From the NCBI GenBank assembly GCA_023394215.1, contig JAEXBH010000016.1:1-9597 (forward strand): a DNA stretch of 9,597 nt. The letters run 5' to 3'. This document shows positions 7,588-9,597 of this stretch, in pieces (the first letter of the stretch is position 1; every line of letters begins with the position of its first letter). Below the pieces are notes generated by a model, which worked only from the letters and a program-made list of their open reading frames with translations, was not told the origin of the DNA and searched no databases. This stretch comes from Bacillota bacterium (lineage in GTDB: Bacteria; Bacillota; Clostridia; Tissierellales; Peptoniphilaceae). The position numbers and the translations under genes are program-made.

Positions 7588-7657
7588 AGTGAAACACATC
7601 CTTTCTAATAAAGATTTTAATATGTCGCACTTTCGTGTCCACTAAATCATACTAACA
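7447..7657 (-). mobile_element. Remnant of an IS3-family insertion sequence
   Basis: About 210 bases survive: an outer end on the right and the beginning of the transposase gene reading leftward. On the minus strand the end reads TGTTAGTATGATTTAGTGGA and continues CACGAAAGTGCGACA, plausibly the terminal inverted repeat starting with TG near 7657. Then come a leader with AAAGGATG and an orfA start at 7587. The other end of the element and the DDE-encoding orfB are missing. The left boundary falls within the truncated FtsX-like gene. The right boundary abuts the promoter of the secreted protein. Ends are approximate. Confidence 0.75.
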
Positions 7658-7661
7658 GTAA

Positions 7662-7690
7662 TTGACTGTGTGTTTTTTTAATGATAAAAT
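7662..7690 (+). promoter_or_regulatory. Promoter for the secreted peptidase-lipoprotein unit
   Basis: TTGACT (7662-7667), a 17-base spacer and TAAAAT (7685-7690) form a strong vegetative promoter. It starts about five bases outside the presumed IS end. The coding start is at 7801, so a leader of about 100 bases is expected. Confidence 0.75.
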
Positions 7691-7697
7691 TAAAATT

Positions 7698-7735
7698 AAG
7701 GAGGTGAGTTAATTTATATAGTACTAAGAGAATAA
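7698..7735 (+). promoter_or_regulatory. Extended Shine-Dalgarno sequence at the mRNA 5' end without an obvious ORF
   Basis: AAGGAGGTGA (7698-7707) is an almost perfect complement to the 16S rRNA 3' end, yet the next gene is more than 90 bases away and has its own GGGGAG site. With the -10 at 7685-7690 the transcript would begin near 7697, placing this sequence at its very 5' end. No ATG, GTG or TTG follows at proper spacing. An ATT-initiated seven-codon frame (7712-7735, IYIVLRE and stop) is the only candidate. It may act like the 5' STAB-SD sequences that protect some Bacillus mRNAs, or be a leftover of a decayed leader peptide. Confidence 0.45.
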
Positions 7736-7800
7736 CAGGCAAACGTAAACAGTAAATTGTTAAATTATGAACAACGGATAATATTTTTGGGGAGATTTTT

Positions 7801-9117
7801 ATGAGTAAATTTAATAAAATATTTATATTATTATTTAGTTTGGTTCTAACTTCATTATTTTTATTATTTCCATCAGGTAGGGTGTATGCTGAAAATAGTC
7901 AAGATGTGATTGAAGATTTTGAGATAAAATTGGATCAAGTGTCGATGTCATCAATCAATAGTAAGGATAGTATATCGTATTCAGCTGAAATCGAATATGA
8001 TAATTACGGTAAATTAAAAAGTTTAAATCAAAGCAATACTTTAAATTCCGGATTAAAAAGTGAAAAATATAATACTATTAAAGATATAGAAAATATGTTA
8101 GTTTCAAAAGGTTATGTTGATAATAGTTACGTTTTAAATTATCAAAAAGAGTTTTTAGATGGTGATGGAATAGAGCTTTTTTATATGAAAAAGCCTAAAT
8201 TTGGAATAGAAAATAAATATAATAATATTAAAGTCTTAATAGAAAAATCGTCTAATAGAATTATATCATATCAAAAGACTGAAAAGTTTAATAAAGAGGT
8301 AAAGCCTCAAATTTCAGAAGTTGAGGCTTTGGATATTGCGAATAAGTTTATTTTAAAAATGGGTATTCAATCAGATTTAATCCCGACAGATATTAAGTTG
8401 TGTGTAGAATATAAAAATAATTTTTTTGACGGAAATAAAGAAGAATTTACTAATAAAGATGATTTATGTATTGTATATAATATAAATTATGCTGGTTTAA
8501 ATGTTTTCGTTAACGCAATTGATGGTGAAATATGTGGTGGAGATACTATTAAAACAATGTATGGAAAGAGTTTTTATATACCGACCCTTAATCAAAGTTC
8601 AAATGCATCATATCTATCAGGTGTGATGAGTAAATTGGGCTATTCTACTAGTTCTACTCAAGTAACAAGTAATTCTACTGGTGGTAAAACAGCATTTTTG
8701 AATTTCTTAAAAGGATATGATAATTATGCATTAACTTTTTCAGGACATGGTAGTTCTTCAACTTTAGCGAATGACGGAGGTAGTTTTAGAGTTACAGCTT
8801 CAGAGGTAAGTTCTGTGGTTCATAATAATTCTGCAGTATGGAAATTTGTTTTTTTAGATGCATGTGAGACTATGGCCAATGAAACTTGGGCTAATGCATT
8901 TAATATTAGCAATAGTTCTTCTGAACGAATATTTTTAGGCTGGTATGATACTGTTAAAGTTTCTGTTAGTTATAAATTTGTAAAAGAATTAAATAATCAA
9001 GTTGGTAAAAGTTTGGGCAAGAATTTTTATGAGATACTTTGGGATGCTATTCGTGCTACAGATCAATTTAATCCAATATCCTTTAGAGGAGATAAATATT
9101 GGTCAGGAAGGGTATGA
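7801..9117 (+). CDS. Secreted clan-CD (caspase/gingipain-like) cysteine peptidase with PepSY-like N-terminal region
   Basis: A 438-residue protein; ATG with GGGGAG six bases upstream. Residues 1-30 form a signal peptide (hydrophobic IFILLFSLVLTSLFLLF, likely cleavage VYA-EN). Residues about 35-250 resemble YcdB/PepSY propeptides: SEVEALDIANKFILKMGI (172-189) and YNINYAGLNVFVNAIDGEICGG (226-247), the latter like the PepSY end D-x-x-(T/D)GE. The C-terminal domain (about 253-438) has ALTFSGHGSS with His316-Gly317 and WKFVFLDACET with Cys355, the His-Gly and Asp-Ala-Cys dyad of clan CD peptidases (caspases, gingipains, clostripain). RIFLGWYDTV and GKSLGKNFYEILWDAIRAT fit the strand and helix that follow in such folds. 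I infer an exported zymogen whose N-terminal part is an inhibitory propeptide. Exact family and substrate are unknown. The gene is much richer in A+T than the ribosomal genes and lies next to mobile-element debris. Confidence 0.8.
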   Translation: MSKFNKIFILLFSLVLTSLFLLFPSGRVYAENSQDVIEDFEIKLDQVSMSSINSKDSISYSAEIEYDNYGKLKSLNQSNTLNSGLKSEKYNTIKDIENMLVSKGYVDNSYVLNYQKEFLDGDGIELFYMKKPKFGIENKYNNIKVLIEKSSNRIISYQKTEKFNKEVKPQISEVEALDIANKFILKMGIQSDLIPTDIKLCVEYKNNFFDGNKEEFTNKDDLCIVYNINYAGLNVFVNAIDGEICGGDTIKTMYGKSFYIPTLNQSSNASYLSGVMSKLGYSTSSTQVTSNSTGGKTAFLNFLKGYDNYALTFSGHGSSSTLANDGGSFRVTASEVSSVVHNNSAVWKFVFLDACETMANETWANAFNISNSSSERIFLGWYDTVKVSVSYKFVKELNNQVGKSLGKNFYEILWDAIRATDQFNPISFRGDKYWSGRV

Positions 9118-9597
9118 TGAAAATGACTAAAATAAATTTTAAAATGAAAGTATTAATTTTTTGTATATTTATTTCGATTTCTATGTTTTTAACTTCCTGT
9201 AACAAAGATGAAATTATAAAAAGTGGTAATGTAGATAAAATTAATATGGAAAAAGAGCAAGAAAATAACAGCAATGAACTTGTTAAAAAAGAAAATTCTG
9301 AACCTACAAAAGAAAAAATAGATAAAATTATTTCTGATTTTGATCTTTTAGGATTAGATAATTATAAAATCGACAAAGAAAATAGTAATTATTTGATACA
9401 TAATGAAGAAAATAAATTATTAATAGATCAAGATTATAATGTGATTAGTGTTGAACAAAAAATTAGTATGGATAGTGAATCGCCAAGTAAGTATAAGTCG
9501 TTAGATGAATTTATTAAGATGCTTTTTGACAAAAAATATATAGATGAAAAATATGAATACAATAGAAAGTATCCAATTCTTGAAGAAGGATATAATG
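9117..9597 (+). CDS. Lipoprotein resembling the peptidase propeptide (3' end outside window)
   Basis: The frame is open to the window edge (160 codons). Three in-frame ATGs (9114, 9117, 9123) are possible; 9117 is chosen because AGGAAGG (9105-9111) then has about five bases of spacing. It overlaps the upstream TGA by one base (TGATG). A basic, hydrophobic N-terminus (KVLIFCIFISISMFLTSC) ends in lipobox LTSC with Cys28, so it should be lipid-anchored to the outer face of the membrane. Residues 29-75 are a charged Lys/Glu/Asn linker. Residues 125-149 align without gaps to residues 89-113 of the upstream secreted peptidase: nine of 25 identical (K, Y, M, L, K, Y, D, Y, N) and several conservative changes, centred on the shared pattern KY-x-(T/S)-(I/L)-x-(D/E) and Y-(V/I)-D-x-x-Y-x-x-N. 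This suggests a propeptide-like inhibitor or chaperone of the peptidase, or a second peptidase whose catalytic domain lies beyond the window. Confidence 0.8.
   Translation, partial: MKMTKINFKMKVLIFCIFISISMFLTSCNKDEIIKSGNVDKINMEKEQENNSNELVKKENSEPTKEKIDKIISDFDLLGLDNYKIDKENSNYLIHNEENKLLIDQDYNVISVEQKISMDSESPSKYKSLDEFIKMLFDKKYIDEKYEYNRKYPILEEGYN

Noticed and set aside
7757..7784. Second promoter-like pair TTGTTA-N16-TAATAT before the peptidase
   Set aside because: Transcription would begin near 7791, inside the GGGGAG ribosome-binding site, leaving no usable leader; the upstream TTGACT/TAAAAT pair is better.
9083..9274. 63-codon minus-strand frame at the start of the lipoprotein gene
   Set aside because: Antisense to a lipoprotein signal peptide; hydrophobicity is explained by the AT-rich complement. 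No ribosome-binding site.
1..9597. tRNA, rRNA, CRISPR array or riboswitch
   Set aside because: I saw no cloverleaf ends, no regularly spaced repeats and no recognisable riboswitch core on either strand.

Overview
The window looks like chromosomal DNA of a low-GC Firmicute, most likely an anaerobic coccus of the Tissierellia/Peptoniphilaceae type. This is an inference from AT-rich codon use, strong AGGAGG ribosome-binding sites, the spc/alpha gene order and a KOW-domain gene between adk and infA. No rRNA or marker was available to fix the genus.

Positions 1-6532 hold the 3' part of the spc ribosomal-protein operon joined to the alpha operon, all on the + strand: rpsE (start codon cut by the window edge), rpmD, rplO, secY, adk, a KOW-domain RNA-binding protein, infA, rpmJ (37 codons), rpsM, rpsK, rpsD, rpoA and rplQ. 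Genes are spaced by a few to about 25 bases, and many Shine-Dalgarno sequences overlap the preceding stop codon. No internal terminator was found, so this is probably one long transcript. It makes 30S and 50S proteins, the protein-export channel, adenylate kinase, IF-1 and the RNA polymerase alpha subunit. A strong intrinsic terminator at 6489-6532 ends it. map (methionine aminopeptidase), often found between adk and infA, is absent. The ecfA/ecfT/truA genes that commonly follow rplQ are also absent.

Positions 6533-7660 are a decayed accessory segment, visibly richer in A+T. A promoter with a palindrome over its -10 precedes an FtsX-like (bacteriocin-associated type) membrane protein gene. 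That gene is broken by an in-frame TAA at codon 29 and cut off at its 3' end by the remnant of an IS3-family element lying on the - strand. The remnant transposase orfA itself carries an in-frame TGA.

Positions 7661-9597 hold an intact-looking two-gene unit with its own promoter (TTGACT-N17-TAAAAT). The first gene encodes a secreted 438-aa protein with a signal peptide, a PepSY/YcdB-like N-terminal region and a C-terminal clan-CD (caspase/gingipain-like) Cys-peptidase domain with a His-Gly and Asp-Ala-Cys dyad. The second gene overlaps the stop of the first and encodes a lipoprotein, cut by the window end. Its sequence is locally similar to the presumed propeptide of the first protein. Secreted protease plus membrane-anchored propeptide-like partner resembles in logic the streptococcal SpeB/Spi pair, and is the best candidate here for an undescribed system.
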